Positions 14,875 through 23,227 of a stretch of DNA of 23,395 bases are shown piece after piece. Origin of the DNA: Acidobacteriota bacterium. GTDB lineage: Bacteria > Acidobacteriota > Terriglobia > UBA7540. The notes beneath the pieces are model-generated. The model worked only from the letters and a program-made list of their open reading frames with translations. It was not told the DNA's origin and ran no database searches. The first letter of the stretch is position 1, and every line of letters starts with the position of its first letter. Made by a program: the position numbers and the translations under genes. The DNA is taken from positions 1-23,395 of the forward strand of contig JAKAWN010000049.1 of NCBI GenBank assembly GCA_021827245.1. The letters are read 5' to 3'.

Positions 14875-15367
14875 TGTCATCACGATGAAAGAAACGCACA
14901 AACCAGTCTCCAAGAAGGCCATCAGTGCGCCTCAAGTTCTGAATGAGGCTTACTGCTACGAGCGCCCCTCATCGTTTTCGCGCGGCCTGCGCCTCGATAT
15001 CAAGGGCGTGACAATCCTTCTGATATCAGGGACTGCCAGCGTTGATGAATATGGCCGGAGCATTCATGTGGGCGACTTCCGAGCCCAAACCTGGCGAGCC
15101 TACGAGAATATTACCGCTCTCTTGGAGGCGGAGGGCGCAACCTGGAAAGACGTGGTTCGCACAACCTGCTACCTTCGGGATATCGAACGCGACTACGCCG
15201 CCTTCAATGAAACCCGGACGGAGTTTTTCAAGCAGCAGGGTTTAGACCCGCTACCGGCATCCACAGGCATCCAGGCTATTCTGTGCCGGCCGGACCTGCT
15301 GATTGAAATGGAAGCCATGGCCATTTTCGAAACCGATCGCGCATCGAACAGTCAACAGGGCGGATAA
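14849..15367 (+). CDS. RidA/YjgF-family protein, non-canonical active site
   Basis: The 172-residue protein has an extra N-terminal stretch of about 45 residues and then a Rid fold (ISGTASVDEYGR, TWRAYENITALLEAEGATWKDVVRTTCYLRDI, LPASTGIQAILCRPDLLIEMEAMAIF). RidA proteins hydrolyse reactive enamines/imines, and distant relatives include chorismatases. Aligning the C-terminal EMEAMA with EIEAIA of RidA puts Leu145 where the catalytic arginine (Arg105 in E. coli RidA) should be, with an Arg two residues later, so standard deaminase activity is doubtful. It starts inside the previous gene behind a strong AAGGAGG, which argues for co-expression. There is no signal peptide, so unlike its upstream neighbours it should be cytoplasmic. 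Confidence 0.8.
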   Translation: MSQPQTDADVITMKETHKPVSKKAISAPQVLNEAYCYERPSSFSRGLRLDIKGVTILLISGTASVDEYGRSIHVGDFRAQTWRAYENITALLEAEGATWKDVVRTTCYLRDIERDYAAFNETRTEFFKQQGLDPLPASTGIQAILCRPDLLIEMEAMAIFETDRASNSQQGG

Positions 15368-15492
15368 TAAGAGGCCGCGTTGTAAGTTCGCGTACGCCGG
15401 AGAATCGTGGCTCACGATGAACCGGCGGAGCAGATCCGATTCCTGCCATTTATCTGTTTTCGGAGTGTCAAGCTGGGTCAAGGAGGGTAGCT

Positions 15493-16380
15493 ATGAAAAT
15501 CGCTGGACAAGTCAGCCTCTCCGATCTGCCGCGGATCTGCCCGCTGCTATGCCGTGCGACCCATCCGGAATTTGGCGAGACGAACACGCGTGTCGTTGAG
15601 GTGCGCGGCGTGCGTTTCGGCGGAGAACGTCCCGTGGTGATCGGGGGCCCATGCGCCGTGGAGAGCCAAAGCCAAACCCTTAATGTTGCCCGTGCCGTCC
15701 GGAGGGCTGGCGCGGACATGTTGCGCGGGGGTGCCTACAAGCCCCGCACCTCTCCGCATGATTTTCAGGGTACGGGCCGGGACGGACTTCGGATCCTGAG
15801 CATCGCGCGCGAAGAAACCGGCCTGCCGGTTGTAACGGAAGCGATGGACACACGCCTGGTGGAGCAGGTGGCGGAATTTGCGGACATGATCCAGGTCGGC
15901 TCGCGGAACATGCAGAACTACCCGCTGCTGGCTGAAGTGGGCCGTGTCGGCAAACCCGTCCTGCTGAAGCGGGGGATGTCTGCCAGCCTGTGTGAATGGC
16001 TGGGCGCGGCGGAATACATTGCCCAGCAGGGCAACCTGGACATTGTCCTGTGCGAGCGTGGCATCAAAGCCTTTGCCGGAGGCGAATACTCGCGTTATGT
16101 GCTGGACCTGAACGTGATTCCCGCGGTGCGGGAGCAGACGTTTCTGCCGGTGATCGTGGATCCGAGTCACGCCACCGGCGTGGCGGCGATGGTTGAGCCC
16201 GCCAGCCGTGCGGCTCTGGAGTTCGGCAGCCAGGGGTTAATCATCGAAGTCGCTGATTTCACTTCGGCGCTTCCCAGATGCGATGCTATCCAGGCCATCG
16301 ATCCGGAAACCCTGGCAAGTATTGTTCGCTTTGCGCACGGGCGTGTGCACAGGGCGGTGGAAAAAGTGAAGGTCGCATAA
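15493..16380 (+). CDS. DAHP synthase-like protein (type I, AroF/KDO8P family), divergent
   Basis: 3-Deoxy-7-phosphoheptulonate synthase joins phosphoenolpyruvate and erythrose 4-phosphate to start the shikimate pathway. The 295-residue protein retains the core: [11 protein letters not shown] (metal ligand Cys54), [12 protein letters not shown] (Lys83, Arg85), [25 protein letters not shown] (Lys159), VDPSHATG (His226), LIIEV (Glu252) and Asp264. It departs from usual AroF-type enzymes where RGIRTFE-TRNTLD becomes [18 protein letters not shown] and where the EVHPxPExALSDG loop is shortened to [13 protein letters not shown]. The N-terminus (about 45 residues) is too short for the usual ferredoxin-like regulatory domain. 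It may be a feedback-free or specialised paralogue. AAGGAGGG lies 5 nt upstream. Confidence 0.85.
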   Translation: MKIAGQVSLSDLPRICPLLCRATHPEFGETNTRVVEVRGVRFGGERPVVIGGPCAVESQSQTLNVARAVRRAGADMLRGGAYKPRTSPHDFQGTGRDGLRILSIAREETGLPVVTEAMDTRLVEQVAEFADMIQVGSRNMQNYPLLAEVGRVGKPVLLKRGMSASLCEWLGAAEYIAQQGNLDIVLCERGIKAFAGGEYSRYVLDLNVIPAVREQTFLPVIVDPSHATGVAAMVEPASRAALEFGSQGLIIEVADFTSALPRCDAIQAIDPETLASIVRFAHGRVHRAVEKVKVA

Positions 16381-16594
16381 GCTTTTAAGGGTGGAATGGC
16401 CTTCGTGGAAGCTCTCTTTGGACGAAGGATCCAGGCAGCCCTTCACACGCGGCTTGAGAGACGCCGGGCCGGACACGGCTTGCGGATCTGGAAGGGACCT
16501 TGCTGCTTCAGAGCTGTTGATTTCAATGTGTACCAAAGAAATCCGTACTCATAGCCGAGCGGAAGTGAGGAAACCCGGAGGGAGGATCGTGACC

Positions 16595-18013
16595 ATGAAA
16601 ACTGCAATCATTACAACCGTTCTTATCTGCCTGATGGCAAGCTCTGCCTTTCCACAATCTGCTTCTCCCAAGAATACCCAGAAAAAGCCACCTGCCAACA
16701 TGCGTTACGCCAACATGCCGCCTGCGGCAGTGCCTTATGGACGATACCGCAAGCCTTACTACAACTGGTACGTTGAGCCCAACATGCTGGAATATGACGG
16801 CGCGGCGCGAAGTGTTCCCGAGCCCGCCTTGAACACACTGAAGACGATTAACATCGGCTTTTTGGGCCCGCTAGGCAAATCCCCCACTCGCTACAAAGAT
16901 TATGGAGGCTCATGGAACGGGCCGCCTGCCGCACCTTCCAACCTGCTCGCCGAAGGAGATCCCAATTCACTTTACGGCATTCACATGTTACGCGGCACTG
17001 AATTGGCCATTGACAACGCGAACGCCCACGGGGGTTATGAAGGCAAACCATTCTCTTTGAAGATTTACGATGATGCGCCACTCTGGGGAAGCGCGGCGAT
17101 GGCCATCGTGGACATGTATTACAAGCAGCACGTCTGGGCGATGCTTGGTGCGATTAATTCAGCCTCGACCCACATCGCGCTGCGGGTTACCTTGAAGCTC
17201 CAAGTCCCTATCATCGACACAGCCACGACCGACCCGACAGTAACCGAGACCCGCATCCCATGGCTGATCCACAATTATCCTGACGACCGCCAGCAAGGTT
17301 ACGCTCTTGCCGATTATGTTTTTAACCAGCTTAAGCTCCACCGCATCGGCTTATTGCGCGAAAACAGCCACTACGGTCGCATGGGGTTCGAGGAATTCTT
17401 CAATGACGCCCGCCGCCTGGGATATCAGCCCGTCGTGGTGGTGAAGTATGCACCTGGGACAAAGGATTTTTCAGAGCAGTTGCGAACGCTTAAAGAGGTA
17501 GGAATTGATGGTTTGGTTCTGTGGGGCAACGCACCCGAAGCCGGGTTAATCCTGAAGCAGATGCGCGCGATGGGAATGAAGCAGCCGGTTTTTGGGAGCA
17601 GCAGAGTGGCTTATCCGGCAGTCATCAAGATTGCCGGTCCGGCCGCAAACGGTTTGGTTGCGATTTCCGCGATCAATCCTGATCGGCATAACCCGAGGTG
17701 GCTCGCGTTTCGGCGCCAATATCTCGAGCGCTATCACGAAGAGCCTGACGCGTACGCTGCTTATGCGTACGACGGCACCAACATGCTCATCGCGGCGATT
17801 CGCAAAGCCGGCCTGAACCGCGGCCTTATCATGGATGCTCTGCGCGACTACGAAATGAAGCCATATCACGGCGTGAGCGGCACTGCGTTTTTTGATTACA
17901 CTCTGAATAACATCGCTCCGCTCACCTTCGCCAAAGTGAAGGATGGGCGGTTCATCTATTGGCCCGAGCAGCGGACGGACTGGAAAGGGAAGTCGATGGC
18001 GTTCATGCGATGA
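16595..18013 (+). CDS. Type-1 periplasmic substrate-binding protein (LivJ-like), first of two
   Basis: The 472-residue protein has a signal peptide (MKTAIITTVLICLMASSAFPQ), a proline-rich spacer with an aromatic patch, then a Leu/Ile/Val-binding-protein fold: INIGFLGPLGKS, GTELAIDNANAHGGYEGKPF, LKIYDDAPLWG, AMLGAINSASTHIAL, LQVPIIDTATTDPTV, RIGLLRENSHYGRMGFEEF and FSEQLRTLKEVGIDGLVLWG. This family captures amino acids, amides, aromatic acids and similar ligands for ABC transporters, but no permease or ATPase gene is in the window. GGAGG precedes the ATG at 16595 (spacing 9); an in-frame GTG sits 6 nt upstream. The 214-nt leader before it is the second-longest gap in the cluster and could hold its own promoter. 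Confidence 0.88.
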   Translation: MKTAIITTVLICLMASSAFPQSASPKNTQKKPPANMRYANMPPAAVPYGRYRKPYYNWYVEPNMLEYDGAARSVPEPALNTLKTINIGFLGPLGKSPTRYKDYGGSWNGPPAAPSNLLAEGDPNSLYGIHMLRGTELAIDNANAHGGYEGKPFSLKIYDDAPLWGSAAMAIVDMYYKQHVWAMLGAINSASTHIALRVTLKLQVPIIDTATTDPTVTETRIPWLIHNYPDDRQQGYALADYVFNQLKLHRIGLLRENSHYGRMGFEEFFNDARRLGYQPVVVVKYAPGTKDFSEQLRTLKEVGIDGLVLWGNAPEAGLILKQMRAMGMKQPVFGSSRVAYPAVIKIAGPAANGLVAISAINPDRHNPRWLAFRRQYLERYHEEPDAYAAYAYDGTNMLIAAIRKAGLNRGLIMDALRDYEMKPYHGVSGTAFFDYTLNNIAPLTFAKVKDGRFIYWPEQRTDWKGKSMAFMR

Positions 18014-18064
18014 GGGGCCGGCCGGGCCGGCTTCATTGATTTGTGTGCCGGAGTGTTTGAATAT

Positions 18065-19294
18065 ATGACAGGAAAGCCGCTTCAGGGCGTTTTAAAAAAG
18101 TTGCTGGAAATTGCAACCGTGCTTGCGGTATCGGGAATTGTCTTCCAGGCCCAAGCGCAAAAGATGCCCGTACAAGTGCCTTACGCTTCGATCGCTTCGA
18201 AAGGCGTACGCTACGACGGGCCCGGGAGGGAAGCCGCATTCGATCTGGAAGGGCCGGTAATCCGCATCGGTCTCATCGTCCCGCTTCATGGTCCGCAAAA
18301 GGCCGACGGCGACGCGATTGTTACGGCTGTGAAGATGGCGCTACGGGACGCATCCAGGCGTCCTTTGCCTGGAGGCCTCCATCTTGCTCTTGCTGTTGCC
18401 GATGACAGTGTCCCGCCTTGGGGCCCCCTCGGCGACGAAATCATTAATCTCATTGTTAAGGATAAGGTCATAGCCATCGTAACCTGCGCCGACGGCGTCA
18501 CGGCACATTTGAGCGAGCAAATCGGCAACAAGACGGGTGTTCCCGTTCTGACTCTGTCCACGGACCCGACAGCAACGGAAATCAATTTGCCTTGGATCTT
18601 CCGCCTCGGGCCAAGCGACGTTCAGCAGGCGCAAGCGATTGCCGAGAACATTTATCATGTGTGCGGCTTCCAACGTGTCCTTCTTGTTACCGATCGCGAT
18701 CACGACGGACGCATTGGCGGTCATGAATTCATAAAGGCAGCCCGTCGGTTTGGGGTTCCGCTTCCGGCTTCTCTGGTTATTAACCCGCTGCAACCTGATC
18801 CCAATTCGCTGTTGGCCCTCATTAAAGCTAAGGCCCCTCAGGCAATTGTTTTCTGGACGCTGCCGGAAAATGCGAGGATGCTGCTGCAAGCAATTCGGCA
18901 GGATGGAATCCACACTCCAGTTTACCTTTCACAAGAGACTGCTCAAGCAGGTTCCGGACTGAAGTTTCCCCAACAGAATACCGGAGAAGAAAAAGACCCT
19001 GCAGCCGTTGACGTCTACACCGTAGATTCCAGCCAGGCTGAAACCCCTTCGCGCGAAAGCTTTGTGCACCGTTATCGGTTAGCGACAGGAGCTTTTCCCA
19101 GTCCGGCGGCGGCTGAAGCCTACGATGCCATTCGACTTGTCGCGCATGGTTTACGTGAGGCTGGGCCTAACCGCGCTCGTGTGCGTGACCAGATCTCGAA
19201 GGCTCGGGATCTAGCAGGAGTTTCCGGAACAATTACTTTTGATGATCAGGGAAATAATCGCACGAACGTTTACGTTATCCGGCTTAGTGAATAG
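18065..19294 (+). CDS. Type-1 periplasmic substrate-binding protein, second of two
   Basis: The 409-residue protein has a signal peptide (LLEIATVLAVSGIVFQAQAQ) and the same fold as its upstream neighbour: IRIGLIVPLHGPQKADGDAI, LALAVADDSVPPWGP, AIVTCADGVTAHLSEQIG, GVPVLTLSTDPTATEINLPW, RVLLVTDRDHDGRIGGHEF and PQAIVFWTLPENARMLLQAI. Shared patterns (DDxxPxWG, TDPTxTExxxPW, then a DxQQ region) show the two genes are paralogues that diverged strongly. The start at 18065 is the first ATG; GGAG lies about 11 nt upstream, and in-frame TTG/GTG codons (18041, 18053) are alternatives. Fifty-one nt separate the pair. Ligand unknown. Confidence 0.85.
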   Translation: MTGKPLQGVLKKLLEIATVLAVSGIVFQAQAQKMPVQVPYASIASKGVRYDGPGREAAFDLEGPVIRIGLIVPLHGPQKADGDAIVTAVKMALRDASRRPLPGGLHLALAVADDSVPPWGPLGDEIINLIVKDKVIAIVTCADGVTAHLSEQIGNKTGVPVLTLSTDPTATEINLPWIFRLGPSDVQQAQAIAENIYHVCGFQRVLLVTDRDHDGRIGGHEFIKAARRFGVPLPASLVINPLQPDPNSLLALIKAKAPQAIVFWTLPENARMLLQAIRQDGIHTPVYLSQETAQAGSGLKFPQQNTGEEKDPAAVDVYTVDSSQAETPSRESFVHRYRLATGAFPSPAAAEAYDAIRLVAHGLREAGPNRARVRDQISKARDLAGVSGTITFDDQGNNRTNVYVIRLSE

Positions 19295-19374
19295 CTCCGT
19301 CCTTCAAAGCGACATGCCGGGCGTGGTGCCCTGCATCACATTGGAGGATCGAAGTAGATATTCAGGAGAAAACG

Positions 19375-21081
19375 ATGCCATATTCGATTCCTACTTCCAG
19401 TACTTATGACGCGATCATTGTCGGCTCTGGGGCGGGTGGCGGAATGGTCGCCTATAACCTGACGAAGGCCGGGGCCAAGTGTCTGATGCTGGAAGCCGGA
19501 GACTGGTACGATGCAGCCAGAGACTCGAAGTGGCTCGAGTGGGAGTACGATGCGCCTCACCACGGCGGTGGAAATTACACAAGCCCCATGGATTACTTCA
19601 TGGCTGCGGTGGGAGGCTGGCAGGTTCCCGGAGAGCCATACCTTTCCGCGCCGGGAACGAAATGGATGTGGTTTCGCTCACGCATGCTGGGCGGCCGCAC
19701 CAACTCCTGGGGACGGATTTCGCTGCGGAATGGGCCCTATGATTTCAAACCTTACACCCACTACGGGAATGGCTTTAATTGGCCTATCAGTTACGCGGAC
19801 CTGGCGCCCTATTACGACAAGACCGAAGAACTGATCGGCGTGTTTGGTTCGATTGAGAACATCGAAAATCTCCCGAATGGGAAGTTTCTGCCTCCGCCTG
19901 CGCCGCGCTGTTACGAACTGCTCGTCCAGAAAGCATGCCAGAAACTCCATATTCCCTGCATACCGTCACGTCTGGCGATTTTAACCCGGCCGCTCAATGG
20001 ACGCCCTGAGTGCCACTACGTTTCGCAGTGTGGGCGCTGCTGTCGACTCGGTTCCAATTTTTCTTCTCCCGTCGTCCTGCTGCTTCCGGCCCGAATGACG
20101 GGAAACCTCGAGATTCGAACCAACGCCATGGTGCGGGAAGTTTCGACGGGTCCGGACGGCCTCGCTACAGGTGTTTCCTATATCGACAAGAAAAGCCGCA
20201 AGGAAGTTCAGGTGCGTGGGAAGGTGATCGTCCTTGCCGCCAGTTCCTGCGAGACGGCGCGCCTGCTGTTAAACTCGCGGAGCAGCCGCTTTCCCAACGG
20301 CCTCGCCAACTCAAGTGGAATGGTGGGCAAATACGTCATGGACACCGTGATGTCAAACGTCAGCGGCTTTGTGCCCAAGATGATGGACTTGCCTCCTCAC
20401 AACGGCGATGGCGTTGGCGGAATGCATCTTTACATGCCGTGGTGGAATTACCCGAATGAGGCGAAGCATAAGCTGCCTTTCTCCCGCGGATATCACATTG
20501 AATTCAGCGGCGGGCGCCAGGGAATGCCCATGCCGGGGATTCTGAGCGGCACTCAAGATCTTGTGGGTGGCGGTTATGGCGAAAAGTTTAAGGAGAACTG
20601 CCGGAAGTTGTACGGCTCATTTATCTACCTGACCGGCCGCGGCGAAATGATTCCCAATGAAGACAGCCACTGCGAGATCGACAATAACGTGACGGACCAG
20701 TGCGGGATTCCGGTTCTGAAGTTTCACTTCAAATGGGGCCAGGATGAACTCCTCATGGCCCGGCATATGCAGGAAACGTTTCAGGAGATCATCGAGACGG
20801 CTGGCGGCAAAGTGATTGAATCCTACGGAGCCGGCCAGCAGTGGGGAATTTCAGAAGGCGGGCAGGGAATTCACGAAGTGGGTGGCGCTCGCATGGGCGA
20901 CAATCCAAAGAACTCGGTTCTCAACTCCCATTGCCAGGCATGGGATTGCAGGAACCTGTTTGTCGCCGACGGGGCGCCTTTCGTTGGCCTGGCAAACAAG
21001 AATCCCACGCTGACCATCCTGGCCCTTGCGTGGCGAACTTCGGAATTCATTGTGGAGCAAGTGAAGAAGGGGAATGTGTAG
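19375..21081 (+). CDS. GMC-family FAD oxidoreductase (gluconate/sugar dehydrogenase-like large subunit)
   Basis: The 568-residue flavoprotein has the FAD-binding GSGAGGGMVAYNL (Gly17-x-Gly19) with acidic partner Glu40, RMLGGRTNSWG, the catalytic IHEVGGARMG (His500) and the ending VADGAPFVGLANKNPTLTILALAWR. A cysteine cluster C213-x5-C219-x2-C222-C223 (ECHYVSQCGRCCRLGSNFSS) lies where membrane FAD-dependent glucose and fructose dehydrogenases and related Acidobacterial enzymes carry Cys that may bind a [3Fe-4S] cluster. There is no signal peptide; such large subunits are exported together with the Tat-bearing subunit 3, encoded next. AGGAGAAA precedes the ATG. It probably oxidises an alcohol, polyol or sugar and passes electrons to a cytochrome. 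Confidence 0.93.
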   Translation: MPYSIPTSSTYDAIIVGSGAGGGMVAYNLTKAGAKCLMLEAGDWYDAARDSKWLEWEYDAPHHGGGNYTSPMDYFMAAVGGWQVPGEPYLSAPGTKWMWFRSRMLGGRTNSWGRISLRNGPYDFKPYTHYGNGFNWPISYADLAPYYDKTEELIGVFGSIENIENLPNGKFLPPPAPRCYELLVQKACQKLHIPCIPSRLAILTRPLNGRPECHYVSQCGRCCRLGSNFSSPVVLLLPARMTGNLEIRTNAMVREVSTGPDGLATGVSYIDKKSRKEVQVRGKVIVLAASSCETARLLLNSRSSRFPNGLANSSGMVGKYVMDTVMSNVSGFVPKMMDLPPHNGDGVGGMHLYMPWWNYPNEAKHKLPFSRGYHIEFSGGRQGMPMPGILSGTQDLVGGGYGEKFKENCRKLYGSFIYLTGRGEMIPNEDSHCEIDNNVTDQCGIPVLKFHFKWGQDELLMARHMQETFQEIIETAGGKVIESYGAGQQWGISEGGQGIHEVGGARMGDNPKNSVLNSHCQAWDCRNLFVADGAPFVGLANKNPTLTILALAWRTSEFIVEQVKKGNV

Positions 21082-21160
21082 AAGGCATGCAGTAGGTGGC
21101 ATGTGGCAGGAAGTAGATAGCATATAGCATGCGGGGGGATGTGGAAACGGCATGGGCATC
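21082..21160. repeat. Short AGTAG/GCATG repeat tract
   Basis: The spacer after the GMC gene contains GGCATGCAGTAGGTGGCATG and then further GCAGGAAGTAG, TAGCATATAGCATGC units: four GCATG/GCATA words and two AGTAG words in about 60 nt. It looks like a degenerate short tandem tract between two genes that should act as subunits. No hairpin with T-run is seen. Confidence 0.45.
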
Positions 21161-21221
21161 GAGCGGTTTGAGCAATTGGACGTCTGGCCAGTACATACCA
21201 CCTGCTGTGTCAGGAGTAGAC

Positions 21222-21860
21222 ATGCAAAACAAGACAACGAACAAACAGCCCCGCTTTGAACGCCGTGACATTCTCAAACTCATGACGACGATGCCGGCAG
21301 CGGCCCTGGTGTCGTTGTCGCCGCTAGCCTCGCAAGTGGCACAAGCAGCGCCTCAGCAATCAGCTGCTGAAGGGCGTTCCGCGGCTTATCAGCCCAAGGT
21401 CTTTAATCCCCACGAGTGGCGGACGATTCGTATTCTTTCGGATTTGATCATACCAGCGGATGATCGCTCGGGCAGCGCAACCGAAGCGGGCGTTCCGGAG
21501 TTCATCGACGATTGGCTGAACTTGAAGCAGGGAAACCTCCTTGACGAGATTCGCGGAGGGCTGACGTGGCTCGACATGGAATCCAACCGCGCCTTCAAAT
21601 ATGACTTTGCCGACTGCTCGACGGCGCGGCAAAGGCAGATTCTTGATCGTATCGCTTACCCGCAAAAGGCCGTCCCAGAGGATGCAAGTGCGGTCCCGTT
21701 TTTCAATACGCTGCGCGATCTTGTGGTCAGTGGATTCTTCACCAGCCGGATGGGGGTTCGTGATCTTCCGTACGTCGGCAACGAACCGCAGCAAGCGTGG
21801 AACGGCTGCCCTGGACCGGTGCTGGCTAAGCTGGGACTCGGGGAGGACAAGACAGCATAG
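21222..21860 (+). CDS. Gluconate 2-dehydrogenase subunit 3 family protein (Tat-exported)
   Basis: The 212-residue protein begins with a twin-arginine signal (FERRDILKLMTTMPAAALVSLSPLASQ) and then the subunit-3 pattern FNPHEWRTIRILSDLIIPAD, AGVPEFIDDWL, GGLTWLDMESNRAF, FFNTLRDLVVSGFFTSRMGV. In this family the small subunit escorts the cofactor-loaded GMC large subunit through the Tat system and stays bound to it. Typical members also end with a glycine and tryptophan-containing segment, here GNEPQQAWNGCPGPVLAKLG. GGAG precedes the ATG at 21222 by 6 nt. No cytochrome c subunit follows, so the heme proteins upstream in the cluster are the candidate electron acceptors. Confidence 0.92.
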   Translation: MQNKTTNKQPRFERRDILKLMTTMPAAALVSLSPLASQVAQAAPQQSAAEGRSAAYQPKVFNPHEWRTIRILSDLIIPADDRSGSATEAGVPEFIDDWLNLKQGNLLDEIRGGLTWLDMESNRAFKYDFADCSTARQRQILDRIAYPQKAVPEDASAVPFFNTLRDLVVSGFFTSRMGVRDLPYVGNEPQQAWNGCPGPVLAKLGLGEDKTA

Positions 21861-22009
21861 ACTTGTCCGTCTTTATCGCTTCCAGCATAACCTCCAAGCT
21901 CTCGTGCGCCATTTCTTAGCTGCGATCCTTGATATGCTGTTGCGCAGCGTCTCTATATACGCTTAAATATAGCGGTGCTTTTCAAACCATTCTTTGCAGG
22001 ATGCCAGAT

Positions 22010-23149
22010 ATGATGCCAAAATCTTTGTCCGCGCGACGCGGCTCCCGGCTGAGTGATCAGGGTGATCCCGAGTCAGCGTATCTTGTTTACGTCGGAACCT
22101 ACAACATGGCCAAGGAGAGGGGCATCCACGCCTTTCGTTTTGACGTTGTCTCTGGCCAATTAACTCCACTCGGACTGGGCAGTGCTGCCGTGCATCCCAC
22201 CTTTGTCACCCCGGATCGACAAGGGCGATTCCTTTATGCGGTGAAGGAAGTTGAACGCCATGAGCGCAAGAAGAGTGGCTCGGTCAGGGCTTATGCTATC
22301 GATCGGAAAACCGGAAAACTCAGGTTCCTGAACGAAGTCGCTTCGAACGGCACCATCCCGTGCTATGTCGCCCTTGACCGGCGCGGCAATTACGCCATGG
22401 TGGCGAACTACGGCAGCGGCAGCGTTGAGGTGATACGTGTGCGGAAGGACGGCCGCCTTAGCAAGGTAACAGCTTTCGATCAGCGCGCCGGCTCCAGCGT
22501 CAATCCCAAGAGGCAGGAAGGGCCGCACGCTCATTGGATCAACGTATCACCTGACAACCGCTATGCGCTTTCCAGCGATCTCGGGCTGGACAAGGTTTTC
22601 GTCTATCGCTTTGACGAGCAGAACGGTTCGCTTGAGCCCGACGATCCTCCCTATGCTGAGGTCAGTGCCGGTTCAGGGCCGAGGCACATTGCCTTTGCTC
22701 CGAACGGGAAGTTCGTTTACCTGATCAATGAATTGAAGTCGACGGTCACGGTGTTCGCATACGATCGTGCCCGCGGGGCATTGCAGAAGCTGCAGACGAT
22801 CTCGGCGCTTCCGAAAGGCTATAAGGGACAGAGCGATTGTGCCGAGATCGCCGTACATCCTTCGGGGAAATTCGTCTACGGATCGAACCGGGGGCATGAC
22901 AGCATTGCGGTGTTTGCGGTGGACTCGCAGAAGGGAACACTGACTTCGGTGGAGCGGGTGTCGACGCAGGGAAAGACACCGCGCCATTTTGTCATTGACC
23001 CGACCGGGTCATACCTCCTGGCCGCCAACCAGGACTCCGACAGCCTGGTGGTGTTTCGTATCGACCGGGAGACGGGACGCCTCACCGCCACGGGCCAGAA
23101 GCTCCAGGTGACCTCGCCGGCTTGCGTGCGATTTGTGACCTCCGAATAG
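22010..23149 (+). CDS. Lactonase-type seven-bladed propeller (6-phosphogluconolactonase family, PF10282)
   Basis: The roughly 379-residue protein shows the family pattern from its first blade: YLVYVGTYNMAKERGIHAFRF, VVSGQLTPLG, HPTFVTPDRQGRFLYAVKEV, PHAHWINVSPDNRYALSSDLG, GSGPRHIAFAPNGKFVYLINEL, GTLTSVERVSTQGKTPRHFV and YLLAANQDSDSLVVFRID. Relatives hydrolyse 6-phosphogluconolactone or act on other lactones such as muconolactone-type compounds. There is no signal peptide, unlike most of the cluster, so a cytoplasmic role is expected. The start is uncertain: ATG 22010 has AGGA 7-8 nt upstream and is preferred; ATG 22001 and 22013 are alternatives. A lactone is the usual product of sugar oxidation by dehydrogenases like the GMC/subunit-3 pair upstream, so the context fits. 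Confidence 0.85.
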   Translation: MMPKSLSARRGSRLSDQGDPESAYLVYVGTYNMAKERGIHAFRFDVVSGQLTPLGLGSAAVHPTFVTPDRQGRFLYAVKEVERHERKKSGSVRAYAIDRKTGKLRFLNEVASNGTIPCYVALDRRGNYAMVANYGSGSVEVIRVRKDGRLSKVTAFDQRAGSSVNPKRQEGPHAHWINVSPDNRYALSSDLGLDKVFVYRFDEQNGSLEPDDPPYAEVSAGSGPRHIAFAPNGKFVYLINELKSTVTVFAYDRARGALQKLQTISALPKGYKGQSDCAEIAVHPSGKFVYGSNRGHDSIAVFAVDSQKGTLTSVERVSTQGKTPRHFVIDPTGSYLLAANQDSDSLVVFRIDRETGRLTATGQKLQVTSPACVRFVTSE

Positions 23150-23227
23150 GGGGTGCAATTTTTGCCCGCTCTGCACCGTGTGCCCAGACTATACCGTCGG
23201 GCGTCCGATTCCCGGCTTTCCTGCAAT

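Noticed and set aside
16511..16530. Second Fnr box (TTGATTTCAATGTG) before the first binding-protein gene
   Set aside because: Only 7 of 10 positions match, which is expected by chance in a window this size.
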